Assembly (NCBI GenBank): GCA_914767715.1
Contig: OU612065.1
Span: 14,196,001 to 14,260,000, forward strand
Direction of reading: 5' to 3'
DNA length: 64,000 bases
Source of the DNA: Membranipora membranacea
Taxonomy: Eukaryota > Bryozoa > Gymnolaemata > Cheilostomatida > Membraniporidae
Positions 62,625-64,000 of the stretch are shown here, piece after piece. Each line of letters starts with the position of its first letter. The stretch's first letter is position 1. Below the pieces are notes generated by a model, which was not told the origin of the DNA, did not search any database, and worked only from the letters and a program-made list of their open reading frames with translations. A program made the translations under genes and the position numbers.

Positions 62625-64000
62625 ATGTCAGCATTTCCATCTTCTAGTCTGTTTGGAGCCAAACCCGCAAACCCAACTGCTACAGTAGCTCCAGGATTCT
62701 CAGGACTCAAGCTACCAGCTGCAACAACCGCTGCCGGCACAACAGGTGAAGTTATTTTTGACAAAAGCACAAAAGTAGGTACACATGCTGAGGTTGATTG
62801 CTGTAATTATTACAGAGATATTGTTAGCTTTACTAATTAATCGTTGAACATTGGAATAGCCATACCAATTTAATCAGTCAATTCATTTCTAATCTCAAAT
62901 ACTTATTATCTTTCTATGGCGAGCTTGTTTTTTTGTCACATCTGGAATGACATTGTATTGAAAAGATAAACATAGCAGCATTTGATATTATGATTTTCCA
63001 TTGACAGGGTTTAGTTTTGGACCAACCACAGCTAGCTCAGGGTATGTATCAGTATGAAAACCATATTCATCGGTCAGTAGGTTTGAAGAAGTGCAAAAAT
63101 CTATGATGAGTAATAGAGCTACCTTGATGGATTTGGTACAGTACCGGCCCTTATTTGCATCACTTGATCAATTCAATTTGTAAAAGGCATGGTTTCAAAT
63201 AGACTAGACACAAGTGTTCTCTATTTTACAGGTTAGGGGCAGCTACAGCCGCCCCTGCTCTTGGTGGACTTGGTACTAGTGCACTAGGGGCTTCACTAAG
63301 TACTGGAGCTGTCAGTAAGGCCAGCACACCTGCAGCTGGATTATTAGGTCAAACATCATCTGCACCTGCTGTTGGTCTGTCCTTGAATCCAGGTATTGAT
63401 ACTCACATATACATTAGGCTTGGGGGTGTTAGGCGGTGAGCAAGAGTTTGGGAAATTTGATCATAATACCTACTATCTGCTAGCATTCCAGATCATCTGT
63501 ATAATAACGATATGCATGTGGTTTGTTCTACAATACCAAATGCCAATCAGAGTTGAAAAGACACTCCTCCAAACTTTTTGATCAGTAAGCAGTGAACATA
63601 CTGGTTATTGGCTGATTGTTTCAACTACTTTTTATTGATGTCATAATAATAAGAAAGGCTCCCTGATTTGAAGTTGACTCAAAAAAGATATGAAAATAAG
63701 ATGCTATCACATGTATTATAAGGGTCAGTGATAATTGTGTCGGTATATTTTGGTTTCCAGCTTCAACCGCCAAGACCACTGCAGCATTACCTACATTGGG
63801 CGGATCAAGTTTATTCTCTGGTGCTTCTACAAGCGGAGCACCTGCTGCTGCTCCTGCAGCTGGCACGACCACCACAAGGTGAGCAAAGGACTCTACATTG
63901 ACTTCACAGTGTTTGATATGGATTATTTGTATTTTGTGATTAATTTAAGCTACACCAGGCAACAATAATCTTACCAACTTGCCAATAATCAACTTTTCCT
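62625..64000 (+). CDS. FG-repeat nucleoporin, 5' part (Nup58/Nup62-like), cut by the right edge
   Basis: N-terminal region of a nuclear pore FG protein. Exons visible: 62625-62745, 63008-63041, 63232-63392, 63761-63878; phases close, and the last donor is GTGAGC with the rest outside the window. The protein starts MSAFPSSSLFGAKPANPT and is rich in Ala, Thr, Ser, Gly and Pro. It carries SLFG, GFSFGP, GLSLNP and SLFSG units, that is GLFG/FxFG-type phenylalanine-glycine repeats diluted by A/T/S spacers. Such segments form the permeability barrier and bind transport receptors. The composition fits the central-channel subunits Nup58 or Nup62. The coiled-coil region that would separate these is not in the window, so no symbol is given. 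Confidence 0.82.

Overview
The window is a piece of an animal nuclear genome. It has split genes with canonical GT/AG introns in positions typical of ancestral metazoan genes, plus orthologues of animal proteins (GLB1, LSM11, GKAP1, CERT/CERT1, an FG nucleoporin) and a peptide-type rhodopsin-family GPCR. It is A/T-rich and fairly compact, about nine genes in 64 kb. Its mobile DNA is small and non-autonomous: tRNA-derived SINEs, foldbacks and MITE-like inverted repeats. I cannot name the species. The neuropeptide Y/F-like receptor and retained intron density point to a non-vertebrate animal such as a cnidarian, placozoan, xenacoelomorph or slow-evolving bilaterian. No coding retroelement, rRNA, functional tRNA or CRISPR was seen.

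Layout, left to right. 1-0.5 kb: two likely exons of an unidentified minus-strand gene running off the left edge. 2.7-3.6 kb: a hAT-like MITE. 3.9-11.6 kb (+): 15-exon lysosomal beta-galactosidase. 14.5/18.7-23.0 kb (+): an unrecognised four-helix membrane protein, possibly with two alternative first exons. 26.3-27.4 kb (+): intronless NPY/NPF-like GPCR. 28.8-32.7 kb (-): unrecognised charged 295-aa protein, four exons. 35.4-41.4 kb (+): unrecognised multi-pass membrane protein, four exons, with a 4.1-kb intron full of repeats. 42.2-43.8 kb (-): LSM11 of the U7 snRNP. 44.9-48.8 kb (+): GKAP1. 50.0-59.6 kb (-): ceramide transfer protein, 12 exons with PH, serine-repeat, FFAT and START parts. 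62.6 kb to the end (+): 5' part of an FG-repeat nucleoporin.

The genes are unrelated housekeeping or signalling genes with no operon logic. LSM11/GKAP1, the 295-aa gene/multi-pass gene, and CERT/nucleoporin are head-to-head pairs. The GPCR/295-aa gene, multi-pass gene/LSM11 and GKAP1/CERT are tail-to-tail. Exon joins were built by hand from splice sites, reading frame and family similarity; most phases close exactly, but none is confirmed by RNA.

I found no clear new biological system. The most interesting items are a tRNA-derived SINE family with an inverted pair carrying a degenerate minisatellite, a 53-bp-arm near-perfect hairpin with a related hairpin elsewhere, two large foldbacks, three unrecognised genes, and a possible alternative first exon.
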